From Pseudomonas arsenicoxydans (GTDB lineage Bacteria > Pseudomonadota > Gammaproteobacteria > Pseudomonadales > Pseudomonadaceae), in the NCBI RefSeq assembly GCF_900103875.1, contig NZ_LT629705.1, positions 5,031,001 through 5,095,000 of the forward strand: a DNA stretch of 64,000 nucleotides, read 5' to 3'. Below, piece by piece: positions 1-7,568 of the stretch. Each line of letters begins with the position of its first letter. The stretch's first letter is position 1. Under the pieces are notes generated by a model. That model saw only the letters and a program-made list of their open reading frames with translations. It had not been told where the DNA came from and did not search any database. The position numbers and the translations under genes were made by a program.

Positions 1-319
1 GGTCGGCGGCCACCGAATCCAGACTGTGCAAACCATCGACAATTCCGGCACACACCGCTTGGTAAAAAGGATCGAGCAGGTACATGCCGGCGCTGTAGTC
101 CGCCAGCTCTTCCTGCTCGGTGGCGCTGCCTTTTGAGTCGAAGTCGATCAACAACCGAGGCACTCGCCCCGAGTGCATCAGCGCCACCAGAGCGTTGTCC
201 ATCGGCACCAACAGCCGCAGCGTGTCGACCAGCGCACGCCAGAAACCGTCCTGCCCCAACGCACCAAACACCCGCGCCAGGCCCTGATGCACCGGCAACT
301 CTTTCAACAACGCGTCCAC
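1..319 (-). CDS. LuxR-type regulator, N-terminal part (cut by window start)
   Basis: Reading leftward from a GTG at 319, an open frame of 106 codons runs off the window edge. The GTG has a good ribosome site (AAAGGGG, about 6 nt upstream). The visible part has no DNA-binding domain; it resembles the sensor half of Pseudomonas LuxR-type regulators, with the recognisable stretch YLLDPFYQAV near residue 80. The helix-turn-helix would lie beyond the window. It is divergent from the polyamine-binding protein gene, so it may regulate that gene and the following peptidase. The family call rests only on general resemblance; the open frame and start are clear. Confidence 0.6.
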   Translation of the reverse strand, partial: MDALLKELPVHQGLARVFGALGQDGFWRALVDTLRLLVPMDNALVALMHSGRVPRLLIDFDSKGSATEQEELADYSAGMYLLDPFYQAVCAGIVDGLHSLDSVAAD

Positions 320-430
320 GCACTACCCCTTTCGAGTAACCCATGATGGGAATGGGTGTGTATTGCGCCTGCCGATACGCTGCAAGCACCTGATCATTAC
401 CGGCCTGCAGCAGGCCAGGAGTGCCGCATC

Positions 431-1534
431 ATGAGTCGTCCCCGTCAACAGATCAATCTCGGACTGAGCGCCCTTTTGTGCGTTTCGCTGTCGGCCTTTG
501 CCGTGGACGGCCCGACCGTTCATGTCTACAACTGGTATGACTACATCGGCCCAAATACCCTGCACGACTTCAAGCGCGACACCGGTATCGAGCCGGTTTA
601 CGACACCTTCGACAGCGCCGAAGTGCTGGAAGGCAAACTGCTGACCAGCCGTAGCGGATACGACGTGGTGGTGGCGAGCAACTTCAGCCTGCCGACCCTG
701 ATCAAGGCCGGGGCCCTGGCACCACTGCCCCGCGCGCAGATGCCGGATTTCAAGAGCATGGACACGGACTTGTTGGCGAAACTGGCCAATAACGATCCGG
801 GTAACCAGTACGCCGTGCCGTACCTGTGGGGCACCAACGGCATCGGCTACAACATCGACAAGGTCCGCGCCGCACTGGGCGACAAGGCCCCGGTGGACTC
901 CTGGGACCTGGTGTTCAAGGAAGAGAACCTGGCCAAGCTCGGCCAGTGCGGCGTAGCGATGCTCGATTCGCCCTCCGAGATGCTGCCGGTCGCCCTGCAC
1001 TACCTGGGCTTGCCGCCCAACAGCACCAACCCCGAAGACTACAAGAAAGCCGAAGCGCTGCTGCTCAAGCTGCGTCCGCACATCGCCTACTTCAATTCGT
1101 CCAAGTTCATCAGCGATTTGGCCAACGGCAATATTTGCGTGGCGGTGGGTTGGTCGGGCGCAATGTTGGAAGCCAAGAAAACCGCCGAGCAGGCCAACAA
1201 CGGCGTGAAAATCGCCTACAGCCTGCCTAAGGAAGGTGCGCCGGTCTGGTTCGATACGCTGGTGTTGCTCAAGGACGCACCGCATCCGGAACAAGGCCTG
1301 GCTTTCATCGACTACCTGATGCGCCCCGAAGTCATCGCCCCGGTCAGCGATCACCTGTCCTACCCCAACGGTAACCGCAGCGCGACGCCGCTGGTGGCCG
1401 AAGCGACTCGCAACAACCCGGCCGTCTACCCGTCCGCCGAAGCCCTGGCCACCTTGTTCACCCTCCAGCCCCTGCCGCCAGCCACCGAACGGGTGCGCAC
1501 GCGGGTCTGGAGCAAAGTGAAGAACGGCCAGTAA
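431..1534 (+). CDS. Periplasmic polyamine-binding protein (PotF/SpuD family)
   Basis: Solute-binding subunit of a putrescine/spermidine ABC transporter, 367 residues, the usual family length. Residues 1-24 form a secretion signal ending in SAFA. The mature protein opens with VHVYNWYDYIG, the hallmark of PotF/PotD-type proteins, and later has LWGTNGIGYN. I start at the ATG at 431, which has CAGGAG 9 nt upstream, rather than at upstream in-frame alternatives that would bury the signal peptide. No permease or ATPase genes follow, so this is an orphan binding protein that must share a transporter encoded elsewhere or act as a sensor. The next gene, an aminopeptidase, begins 56 nt downstream and is probably co-transcribed. 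Polyamine specificity is inferred from the family, not from individual ligand residues. Confidence 0.88.
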   Translation: MSRPRQQINLGLSALLCVSLSAFAVDGPTVHVYNWYDYIGPNTLHDFKRDTGIEPVYDTFDSAEVLEGKLLTSRSGYDVVVASNFSLPTLIKAGALAPLPRAQMPDFKSMDTDLLAKLANNDPGNQYAVPYLWGTNGIGYNIDKVRAALGDKAPVDSWDLVFKEENLAKLGQCGVAMLDSPSEMLPVALHYLGLPPNSTNPEDYKKAEALLLKLRPHIAYFNSSKFISDLANGNICVAVGWSGAMLEAKKTAEQANNGVKIAYSLPKEGAPVWFDTLVLLKDAPHPEQGLAFIDYLMRPEVIAPVSDHLSYPNGNRSATPLVAEATRNNPAVYPSAEALATLFTLQPLPPATERVRTRVWSKVKNGQ

Positions 1535-1590
1535 ACCGCAACCGACCTTGTCCCTTGTGAATTAACTATTCGATGAACATGAGAGAAACG

Positions 1591-2721
1591 ATGAAACCAC
1601 GTGCCCGCGACTTGAACATCCAGTTCGGCCAACTGCAACCCGGCCCCCTCAATGCCATCACCGATGTGCCAGGCGTGCGCGTCGGCCACAGCGATGTGCG
1701 CGGACGCACCGCCAGCGGCCGTGACATCTTCACCGGTGTCACCCTGATCGAACCGCGTGCCGGGTCGACCAATCAGCAACCGTGTTTTGCCGGCGTCCAT
1801 GTGCTCAACGGCAATGGCGACGCCACCGGTCTTGAGTGGATTCGCGAAGCCGGGCTACTGACCAGCCCGATTGCCTTCACCAACACTCACAGCCTGGGCG
1901 TGGTGCGTGATGCGCTGATTGCGCTGGATCGCGAAACCCAACCTGATGACGGCCGACTTTACTGGAACATGCCTGTGGTGCTGGAGACCTACGACGGCCT
2001 GCTCAGCGACATCAACGGTTTTCATGTGAAGCCCGAACACGTGGCCCAAGCGCAACGCAACGCAGTGGGCGGCGCTGTTACGGAAGGTGCCGTGGGCGGC
2101 GGCAGCGGGATGATCTGCCACGAATTCAAGGGCGGCATCGGCACATCCTCGCGGCAGTTGAGCAAGGCACAGGGCGGCTGGACCGTCGGCGCTATCGTCC
2201 AGGCCAACCATGGTATTCGCAACGAATTGCGCGTCGACGGTTACCCGGTCGGGCGGTACATCGAAAAGGCCGACTCGCCGTTTCTCAGGGCATCGCTGCC
2301 TCATCCGGGGATGGGTTCAATCGTCGTTTGCCTGGCCACCGATGCGCCGTTGCTGCCACATCAATGCACGCGCCTGGCACAACGCGCCAGCCTGGGCCTT
2401 GCCCGCACCGGCGGCGGCAACGAAGACCACAGCGGCGACATTTTCATCGCCTTCGCCACCGGTAATCAGCACGTGCCGCCAGCGGCCTATGAAGGCAAAG
2501 GCGCGCCAACCTGCGACAACTTGCGCATGGTCAACAATGACCACATCAGCGAGTTGTTCCTGGCCGCAACCGAAGCGGTCGAAGAAGCCATCATCAACGC
2601 CCTGCTGGCCGCTGAAACGACGGAAGGCAACGGTCACGCCGTACCGGGTCTGGATGAGAAAACACTGCTCAAGGCCCTGCGTCAGGCTGGGTGGCCCGGA
2701 GATACGACAGCCAGTCTCTAA
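1591..2721 (+). CDS. P1 family (DmpA/BapA-type) aminopeptidase
   Basis: An N-terminal-nucleophile hydrolase of the DmpA family, about 376 residues. Members cleave themselves into two chains and release N-terminal D-amino acids, beta-amino acids or L-residues from small peptides. The N-terminal region carries the typical NAITDVPGVRVGH. The segment GGIGTSSR near residue 190 resembles the self-cleavage region that exposes the serine nucleophile. The glycine-rich GGGSGMICHEFKGG just before it is also typical. There is no signal peptide, so it is presumably cytoplasmic. I prefer the ATG at 1591, preceded by GAGAG, over the ATG at 1573. It lies directly behind the polyamine-binding protein gene; a link such as processing of peptide- or acyl-conjugated amines is only a guess. 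Confidence 0.85.
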   Translation: MKPRARDLNIQFGQLQPGPLNAITDVPGVRVGHSDVRGRTASGRDIFTGVTLIEPRAGSTNQQPCFAGVHVLNGNGDATGLEWIREAGLLTSPIAFTNTHSLGVVRDALIALDRETQPDDGRLYWNMPVVLETYDGLLSDINGFHVKPEHVAQAQRNAVGGAVTEGAVGGGSGMICHEFKGGIGTSSRQLSKAQGGWTVGAIVQANHGIRNELRVDGYPVGRYIEKADSPFLRASLPHPGMGSIVVCLATDAPLLPHQCTRLAQRASLGLARTGGGNEDHSGDIFIAFATGNQHVPPAAYEGKGAPTCDNLRMVNNDHISELFLAATEAVEEAIINALLAAETTEGNGHAVPGLDEKTLLKALRQAGWPGDTTASL

Positions 2722-2773
2722 ACGCGCGGTTTAAGTATGACGCCCGGTACAACGCGCATCGGGCGTCCATCGC

Positions 2774-3238
2774 TTACTGCTCCAGCACCACCAGCGGCAC
2801 GTCTTTCGTCACGATGTAAGTCGCCAGTTCCGAGGCTTTGCCGTTACCGACGTTCTTGGCAACGTGTGCGGTGCCGGCGGGGATGTACAAGGAATCGCCC
2901 GCCTTGAGCGTGACCGGGGCCCGCCCTTCAAGCTGATACTCGAACGTACCCGAGATGACGTGGGCCACTTCAACCCCTGGATGAGAGTGTTTGGGGGATG
3001 CCACGCCTGCATCGAAATCCACCAGCACCTGGATCACTTCGCGCCCGGAGACGTCGAGGTCCTGGCGCAACAGATCCGTGCGATGCAGCCCTGCCTGCCA
3101 GCTTTTTGTCGGCGCGGCTTGCGCGGGAGCCTTCGCGTCTTCGGCGTGAGAGAAACTCGCGAATGCGCTGAGCGATACGACGACAGCCAGGGCGATGCCG
3201 AGTTTGCTGGCGATGTTACTGGAATTGATACGGGACAT
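2774..3238 (-). CDS. Exported cupin-domain protein
   Basis: A small secreted single-cupin protein of 154 residues. The first 32 residues form a cleavable signal (hydrophobic core GIALAVVVSLSAFASF, cleavage near SHA). The cupin motifs follow: PKHSHPGVEVAHVISG supplies the two His and the Glu of motif 1, and AGDSLYIPAGTAHVAKN supplies motif 2 with its His. The metal site is therefore intact. The ATG at 3238 is preceded by GGAGAG; a longer reading frame to 3319 has no ribosome site and would bury the signal. It lies downstream of the HxlR regulator gene on the same strand, 151 nt away. The substrate cannot be deduced. Confidence 0.85.
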   Translation of the reverse strand: MSRINSSNIASKLGIALAVVVSLSAFASFSHAEDAKAPAQAAPTKSWQAGLHRTDLLRQDLDVSGREVIQVLVDFDAGVASPKHSHPGVEVAHVISGTFEYQLEGRAPVTLKAGDSLYIPAGTAHVAKNVGNGKASELATYIVTKDVPLVVLEQ

Positions 3239-3389
3239 CTCGACTCTCCGATGGATGCACGGCAAGGCCGGCGAGAGCTGCATTACGAGGTCGCTGTGTA
3301 TCGCGCAAGTGTCAACCAAGCATGAATTTGTATGCCAGGTTGGCTGCCAGCACCGGGGATACGTTCAGATACAAACCTGGGTGCAGCTG

Positions 3390-3839
3390 TCAGTGCGGTA
3401 CGCCCAATTTGGTCACGATATCTTCTGGCTTGAGCTGACGCCCGTCCGTCGAAACCAATTGCAGTTTCTGCAGTGGCTTGCGGTCTTTTGCATCGACCAT
3501 GACCGATCCCGGTTCGCCGGGCTCGTACAAAAACTCGTTGCCCCATTGCGACAGCGCAATCAGCACGGTCTGCAACGCCCTGCCCTTTTCGGTCAGCACG
3601 TACTCCTTGTAAATACTCCCGTCAGCCGCCGGTTCCATGCGCATCACGCCCTCTGCCACCAGGCTTTTGAGGCGGGTGCTCAAAATGTTTTTCGCGACAT
3701 CCAGATTTTTCTGAAAATCACTGAAGCGTTTCGTGCCTGAAAGCGCATCACGGATGATCAGCAACGACCACCAATCGCCAATGAGATCCAGGGATCGAGC
3801 GACGGGACAGGGACTGCCCTGCAAACTTTTGCGTTTCAC
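3390..3839 (-). CDS. HxlR-family transcriptional regulator
   Basis: A winged-helix regulator of 149 residues. The family signature CPVARSLDLIGDWWSLLIIRD lies at residues 10-30 in the protein read from the GTG at 3839; the Cys at the start of this motif is the usual thiol/quinone/aldehyde sensor. RFSDFQ, ILSTRLKSL and the wing YVLTEKG follow. The GTG has a near-perfect GGAGGT 8 nt upstream, whereas the in-frame ATG at 3884 has none. It is divergent from an SDR gene, and three copies of a 19-bp palindrome fill the shared 212-nt region, so autoregulation and control of the SDR are likely. It has a C-terminal extension of about 35 residues beyond the minimal HxlR domain. Confidence 0.9.
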   Translation of the reverse strand: MKRKSLQGSPCPVARSLDLIGDWWSLLIIRDALSGTKRFSDFQKNLDVAKNILSTRLKSLVAEGVMRMEPAADGSIYKEYVLTEKGRALQTVLIALSQWGNEFLYEPGEPGSVMVDAKDRKPLQKLQLVSTDGRQLKPEDIVTKLGVPH

Positions 3840-3900
3840 GTCTATAAACCTCCAGCAGAAAAGGCCACCGGTACTGGCGCACATCCGTTAGTCCGGTAGG

Positions 3901-4038
3901 TGGTTGCATAATACAACCGGCGCTGGTAGAAATAACACCACTTGGTTTCATCATGAAACCATGAACCTGATCTCAGGTAGCTCATGGCTGTGCCAGACGC
4001 ACAGTCACTTCGTCATCAATGGTTGCATAATAAAACCG
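3901..4038. promoter_or_regulatory. Triple operator between HxlR and SDR genes
   Basis: Three copies of the pattern TGGTTNCATNATNNAACC occur at 3901-3919, 3943-3961 and 4020-4038. The middle one is an almost perfect palindrome (TGGTTTCATCATGAAACCA). Starts are 42 bp and 77 bp apart. Copy 3 sits just before the SDR ribosome site and copy 1 lies about 60 bp from the regulator's start. They are the obvious binding sites for the adjacent HxlR protein; binding is inferred. Confidence 0.7.
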
Positions 4039-4051
4039 CAGGAGAGTCCTC

Positions 4052-4834
4052 ATGAAACTGGCTGGAAAAACTGCATTCATCACCGGCGGCAACAGCGGCC
4101 TGGGCCTGGCCACCGCCAAACTGTTCATCGCCGAAGGCGCAAAAGTGGCGATCACCGGTCGCAGTCAAAAAACCCTGGATGAAGCCAGGGAAGCACTCGG
4201 ACCAAACCTGTTGGCAATCAAGGCCGACCTGACGGATGTGAGTGAGATCGAGCGCGCCGTCACCGAGGCCGTCGCCGCCTTCGGCAAGCTGGATATTGTG
4301 TTCGCCAATGCCGGCATTGCCGGGCAAACCCCGGTCGGCGGAACCTCATTGGAGACCTTCCAGAACATTATCCAAACCAACCTCACCGGCACGTTTTTCA
4401 CCGTGCAAGCGACCGAGCCGCACCTCAATCCGGGTGCCTCGATCATCTTGAACGGTTCGGTGCACGCCATCATGGGATGGCCGGGCTACAGCGCCTACGC
4501 GGCCAGTAAAGCCGCGGTTCGTGCCATGACACGCGTGATGGCCGCCGAATTTGCGCCACGGGGTATTCGCGTCAATCAGATTACCCCTGGCGCGGCGCGA
4601 ACACCGGTATGGAACCCACACGCGGTCAAGGTCGGCATGGATGCGCTGGAGGAAAAACTGATCACCACCATTCCGCTGGGTCGCATCGGTGAAGCCGAAG
4701 AAGTCGCCTCGGTCGCGCTGTTCCTCGCCTCCAGCGATTCTTCAAACGTGGTCGGCGCAGAGATCGTCGTCGATGGCGCTGCAACCAGTTCACCCATGGG
4801 CGCACCTGCTCACCGGAAAAACTGGCAGGCATAA
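4052..4834 (+). CDS. SDR-family NAD(P)-dependent oxidoreductase
   Basis: A classical short-chain dehydrogenase/reductase of 260 residues. The cofactor-binding TGGNSGLG is at residues 11-18, NAG follows near residue 90, a Ser lies in LNGSVHA and the catalytic YAASK near residue 150. The loop after beta-2 reads TGRSQKTL; the Arg there suggests NADPH preference, which is weak evidence. The start has CAGGAGAG upstream. Its promoter region carries the triple HxlR-type operator, so it is probably induced by an electrophile, quinone or aldehyde sensed by the regulator's Cys. The substrate is unknown. Confidence 0.9.
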   Translation: MKLAGKTAFITGGNSGLGLATAKLFIAEGAKVAITGRSQKTLDEAREALGPNLLAIKADLTDVSEIERAVTEAVAAFGKLDIVFANAGIAGQTPVGGTSLETFQNIIQTNLTGTFFTVQATEPHLNPGASIILNGSVHAIMGWPGYSAYAASKAAVRAMTRVMAAEFAPRGIRVNQITPGAARTPVWNPHAVKVGMDALEEKLITTIPLGRIGEAEEVASVALFLASSDSSNVVGAEIVVDGAATSSPMGAPAHRKNWQA

Positions 4835-5039
4835 CGAAAAGGTGAGGACGTCGCGTGCAGCCTGTGTAGCTCGCAGGCTGCACCGCGTTGTAATCGATAG
4901 CATTTTTCCATCCTGTGGGCGTACCTCAAGGATGAAATCGGTCTAAAAATCCAGAGGCGCGTTTCGCAAGCTTTGCTAATCTGAATTTTGTAGGTGAAGA
5001 CGCAGACTGATGCGCAAGAGGATAGCGAGGAAGCGTGGG

Positions 5040-5213
5040 GCGCGCTCCTAAGGGTACACGGTTAGAAAGATCTCCGAGGTGAGATCCAGCCCTTATGCCG
5101 TGTGAAGCAAGACAGCACAAGACTGTTCTGTCAGAAGCCTGATAAATCTCGTAAGCCAGAGACCAGCGCTGGCCACCTACTCGATTCCAAAGCCCGCCTT
5201 GTGCGGGCTTTTT
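5040..5213 (+). ncRNA. Candidate structured RNA of unknown class
   Basis: No convincing gene fills the 547 nt between the SDR and the first ohr gene. Pairing potential is concentrated here: TAAGGG (5049-5054) can pair with CCCTTA (5090-5095), and CACGG (5057-5061) with CCGTG (5098-5102). These two helices cross each other around the hairpin GATCTC-loop-GAGATC (5069-5086). This makes either a pseudoknot or two mutually exclusive folds. Further hairpins are GACAG/CTGTC (5111-5132) and the palindrome CCAGCGCTGG (5163-5172). The stretch ends in a strong terminator. It does not match tmRNA, RNase P, 6S or SRP RNA as I know them. It could also be an ordinary untranslated region. Confidence 0.25.
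5189..5213 (+). terminator. Intrinsic terminator
   Basis: A stem AAAGCCCGC / GCGGGCTTT with loop CTTGT is followed directly by further T residues. It ends whatever is transcribed rightward across 4835-5189, either the SDR message or the candidate RNA. Confidence 0.85.
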
Positions 5214-5322
5214 CGTTTTGCGATGTCCGATCACCCTCCCAGTCTTTCGACCATTCATCGACAAGACCGCCCATGCCCGTTGACTTCACTTGGCGCCTGC
5301 GCGAATATTATTTCCATCGGAT

Positions 5323-5337
5323 GCGATCTAAACGCAT
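5323..5337. promoter_or_regulatory. OhrR-type operator, copy 1 (before first ohr)
   Basis: GCGATCTAAACGCAT, 45 bp before the ohr start, matches the motif RCGAT-N3-AWCGCAY shared with the promoters of the second ohr and of ohrR. It overlaps the small palindrome ATCG-GATG-CGAT (5316-5327). Confidence 0.6.
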
Positions 5338-5381
5338 ACGACCAACAAATCTTATCGAACCTAACGTTGAGGATTCACCCC

Positions 5382-5834
5382 ATGAGCAAGATCGAGAAAG
5401 TACTGGCCTCCGGCAAAACCCACACCACCCTGAGCAGCGCCGGCGTCACCTCGCGCGGCCATAACGGCGCCCTCGACATCGTGCTGTCGTCGCCGGGCAG
5501 CGACAAGCCAGTCCATGAATTCAAAGGCACCCAACCGCACCCGAAAGCCGAGCAACTGTTTGCTGGCGCATGGTCGGCCTGCTACATCGCCGCCGTCGGC
5601 CTCGCCGCCAGTCAGAGAAACGTCGAGCTTCCTGCGGACCTGTCCGTCGACATCGAAGTCGACCTGGGCCAGACCGGCGACGCTTACTTCCTGCAAGCAC
5701 GCCTGACACTGCGCGCTCCGGGTTTGGATCACGCAGTAGCAACAGAAATCGCCCACGCTGCCGACCAGATCTGCCCGTACTCCAAGGCGACCCGCGGAAA
5801 CATCGAGGTGGCGCTGAACGTTCTCACGGACTGA
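5382..5834 (+). CDS. ohr: Organic hydroperoxide resistance protein Ohr, copy 1
   Basis: A thiol peroxidase of the Ohr/OsmC family that reduces organic hydroperoxides using lipoylated partners; 150 residues. The reactive centre is complete: peroxidatic Cys67 in WSACY, resolving Cys131 in DQICPYSK, with Arg25 and Glu57 as the supporting residues. The spacing is the same as in P. aeruginosa Ohr with a 7-residue offset. The start at 5382 (MSKIEKVL) aligns exactly with the second copy; the longer frame upstream overlaps the operator and is rejected. It is one of two tandem paralogues separated by 111 nt, each with its own operator, followed by ohrR and msrA. Confidence 0.95.
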   Translation: MSKIEKVLASGKTHTTLSSAGVTSRGHNGALDIVLSSPGSDKPVHEFKGTQPHPKAEQLFAGAWSACYIAAVGLAASQRNVELPADLSVDIEVDLGQTGDAYFLQARLTLRAPGLDHAVATEIAHAADQICPYSKATRGNIEVALNVLTD

Positions 5835-5880
5835 AATACCGTGAAGGTTTAACACCTTTTGGGCTTCTAGAAACATCAGA

Positions 5881-5905
5881 TATATCGTATGCGATATAAT
5901 CGCAC
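5881..5905. promoter_or_regulatory. OhrR-type operator, copy 2 (before second ohr)
   Basis: Two overlapping palindromes: TATATCG-TATG-CGATATA at 5881-5898, and GCGATATAATCGCAC at 5891-5905, the 15-bp motif shared with the first ohr and with ohrR. It sits about 40 bp before the second ohr start, where it would cover the promoter. Confidence 0.65.
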
Positions 5906-5945
5906 GTGAAACACAAATTCAATTAAAGCATTCAGGTAATCACCC

Positions 5946-6398
5946 ATGAGCAAGATCGAAAAAGTACTGGCCACCGGCAAAACCCACACCACCGCCAGCA
6001 GCACCGGCAACACCTCGCGCGGCCACAATGGCAGCCTCGACATCGCGCTCTCGTCGCCCGGCAACACACAGCCTGCGCACGTTTTCGCCGCCACCCAGCC
6101 TCACCCGGCTGCCGAGCAACTGTTCGCTGGCGCCTGGTCGGCCTGCTACACCGCCGCCGTCGGGCTGGTGGCCAATGATCTGAATGTGGTGCTGCCGTCC
6201 GATATGTCCGTCGACATCGAAGTCGACGTAGGCCAGACCGGTCAGGACTACTTCCTTCAAGCTCGTTTGACCCTGCGCGTACCCGGCCTGTCGGACAACA
6301 TCGCAAAGACGCTGGCGCACACCGCCGACCAGATCTGCCCGTACTCGAAGGCAACTCGTGGCAACATCGACGTGGACTTGAAGGTCCTCACGGCGTGA
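5946..6398 (+). CDS. ohr: Organic hydroperoxide resistance protein Ohr, copy 2
   Basis: A 150-residue paralogue of the preceding gene, matching it residue for residue over most of its length. The same four catalytic positions are kept: Arg25, Glu57, Cys67 in WSACYTAAVGL and Cys131 in DQICPYSKATRGN. The main differences are in residues 17-50 and 68-85. It has its own promoter region with two overlapping OhrR-type palindromes, so the copies may be induced to different degrees. The tandem arrangement indicates local duplication, and the independent operators suggest the duplication unit included the promoter. Confidence 0.95.
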   Translation: MSKIEKVLATGKTHTTASSTGNTSRGHNGSLDIALSSPGNTQPAHVFAATQPHPAAEQLFAGAWSACYTAAVGLVANDLNVVLPSDMSVDIEVDVGQTGQDYFLQARLTLRVPGLSDNIAKTLAHTADQICPYSKATRGNIDVDLKVLTA

Positions 6399-6408
6399 TG
6401 CAGCGCAC

Positions 6409-6439
6409 GACGGGTTCGGCATCCTGTGTCGAACCCGTC
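6409..6439 (+). terminator. Hairpin after second ohr
   Basis: A perfect 10-bp stem GACGGGTTCG / CGAACCCGTC with an 11-nt loop, 11 nt after the ohr stop. There is no T-run, so it may act as a transcript-end stabiliser or Rho-assisted terminator. Confidence 0.5.
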
Positions 6440-6474
6440 ACCTGCCGTTGATCACACACAAACATAGAGCACTT

Positions 6475-6489
6475 ACGATACCATCGCAC
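6475..6489. promoter_or_regulatory. OhrR-type operator, copy 3 (before ohrR)
   Basis: ACGATACCATCGCAC matches the 15-bp motif before both ohr genes and lies 54 bp before the ohrR start. This position fits autorepression. Confidence 0.6.
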
Positions 6490-6542
6490 ACGAGGTATAT
6501 TTCAGGATTGCGCGACAGCAGTCTTCGACGAATGAGGCTTCC

Positions 6543-7004
6543 ATGAAATCCACCCAAGACGCCGTACCCGCCGACCTGAAACTTTCCGACTTTCTGTGTT
6601 TTGCGGTCTATTCAACCAACCTCGCGTTCGGCAAGGCATACAAGCCGATCCTCGAACGGCTGGGCCTGACTTACACGCAATACATCACCATCGTGGCATT
6701 GTGGGAGCAGGACAATCAGACCGTCGGCAGTCTCGGCGAAAAGCTGTTTCTGGAATCGAACACGCTCACGCCGATCCTGAAAAAGCTCGAAGCAATGGGT
6801 TTCCTGCAACGCCAGCGCGATCCTGAAGACGAGCGTCAGGTGCGAATCAACCTGACGAAACAAGGCAAGGCGTTGCGCGAAGATCAGCCGGAAACCGGGC
6901 TGTCCGGCGCGACGGGCCTGACGCAAGAGGAGTTCACGCAATTGCAGAAGTCGATCGTGAAGCTGCGTAATAACTTGATCAAATCAATGAACACTGAGGA
7001 GTAA
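6543..7004 (+). CDS. ohrR: OhrR, MarR-family organic-hydroperoxide sensor
   Basis: A 153-residue MarR-type repressor. The sensing Cys is at position 19 in LSDFLCFAVYSTN, exactly where OhrR proteins carry the residue that is oxidised by organic hydroperoxides. The winged helix follows: TYTQYITIVALW, the recognition helix LFLESNTLTPILKKLEAMG and the wing RQRDPEDERQVRINLT. It lies downstream of two ohr genes and 3 nt before msrA, with which it must be co-transcribed. No second Cys is visible near the C-terminus, so it is probably a one-Cys OhrR that uses a small thiol on oxidation. The shared operators point to joint control of ohr, ohr and ohrR-msrA. Confidence 0.92.
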   Translation: MKSTQDAVPADLKLSDFLCFAVYSTNLAFGKAYKPILERLGLTYTQYITIVALWEQDNQTVGSLGEKLFLESNTLTPILKKLEAMGFLQRQRDPEDERQVRINLTKQGKALREDQPETGLSGATGLTQEEFTQLQKSIVKLRNNLIKSMNTEE

Positions 7005-7007
7005 GCA

Positions 7008-7514
7008 ATGACCACGCACACTGAAACTGCACTTCTGGCCGGTGGCTGCTTCTGGGGCATGCAGGATTTGCTGAGGAAACAACCCGGCGTGGTGTCGACG
7101 CGAGTCGGTTACTCCGGCGGCGATGTGCCCAACGCCACTTACCGCAACCATGGCACTCACGCCGAAGCGATCGAGATTGTGTTCGACCCGAGCGTCACCA
7201 GCTATCGGCAGATCCTCGAGTTCTTCTTCCAGATTCATGATCCGTCGACCGCCAATCGTCAGGGTAACGACATCGGCCTCAGCTACCGCTCAGCGATTTT
7301 CTATTTGAATGAAGACCAACGAGCGATAGCCGAAGACACGGCGGCCGATGTCGATGCCTCCGGTCTGTGGCCGGGCAGGGTCGTGACTGAAATCGTGCCT
7401 GCCGGTCCGTTCTGGGAAGCAGAGCCGGAGCATCAGGACTACCTGGAAAGATTGCCCAGCGGCTACACCTGCCATTTCATTCGGCCAAACTGGAAACTGC
7501 CGAAACGCGCTTGA
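7008..7514 (+). CDS. msrA: Peptide-methionine (S)-S-oxide reductase MsrA
   Basis: Repairs methionine S-sulfoxide in proteins; 168 residues. The active-site GGCFWGMQD has the catalytic Cys at position 14, and GYSGG and [11 protein letters not shown] are further MsrA signatures. The only other obvious Cys is in GYTCHF near the C-terminus. It is a small cytoplasmic MsrA, shorter than the long genomic MsrA of pseudomonads, which is likely encoded elsewhere. It begins 3 nt after the ohrR stop, so it belongs to the OhrR-controlled transcript. This couples repair of oxidised protein to hydroperoxide sensing. Confidence 0.93.
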   Translation: MTTHTETALLAGGCFWGMQDLLRKQPGVVSTRVGYSGGDVPNATYRNHGTHAEAIEIVFDPSVTSYRQILEFFFQIHDPSTANRQGNDIGLSYRSAIFYLNEDQRAIAEDTAADVDASGLWPGRVVTEIVPAGPFWEAEPEHQDYLERLPSGYTCHFIRPNWKLPKRA

Positions 7515-7520
7515 TGCAAA

Positions 7521-7554
7521 AATCCCCGGGAGCCGGCACTGGCCCTCGGGGATT
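7521..7554 (-). terminator. Terminator between convergent msrA and lysR
   Basis: Stem AATCCCCG / CGGGGATT with a GC-rich interior. Read leftward it is followed by a T-run, so it ends the leftward LysR gene; it may also help to stop msrA transcripts. Confidence 0.65.
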
Positions 7555-7568
7555 ATGCAAATGCGGTA

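Noticed and set aside
4926..5264. 112-codon leftward frame in the gap before the first ohr
   Set aside because: No ribosome site, composition unlike nearby proteins, and it covers the terminator and hairpins; a non-coding explanation is better.
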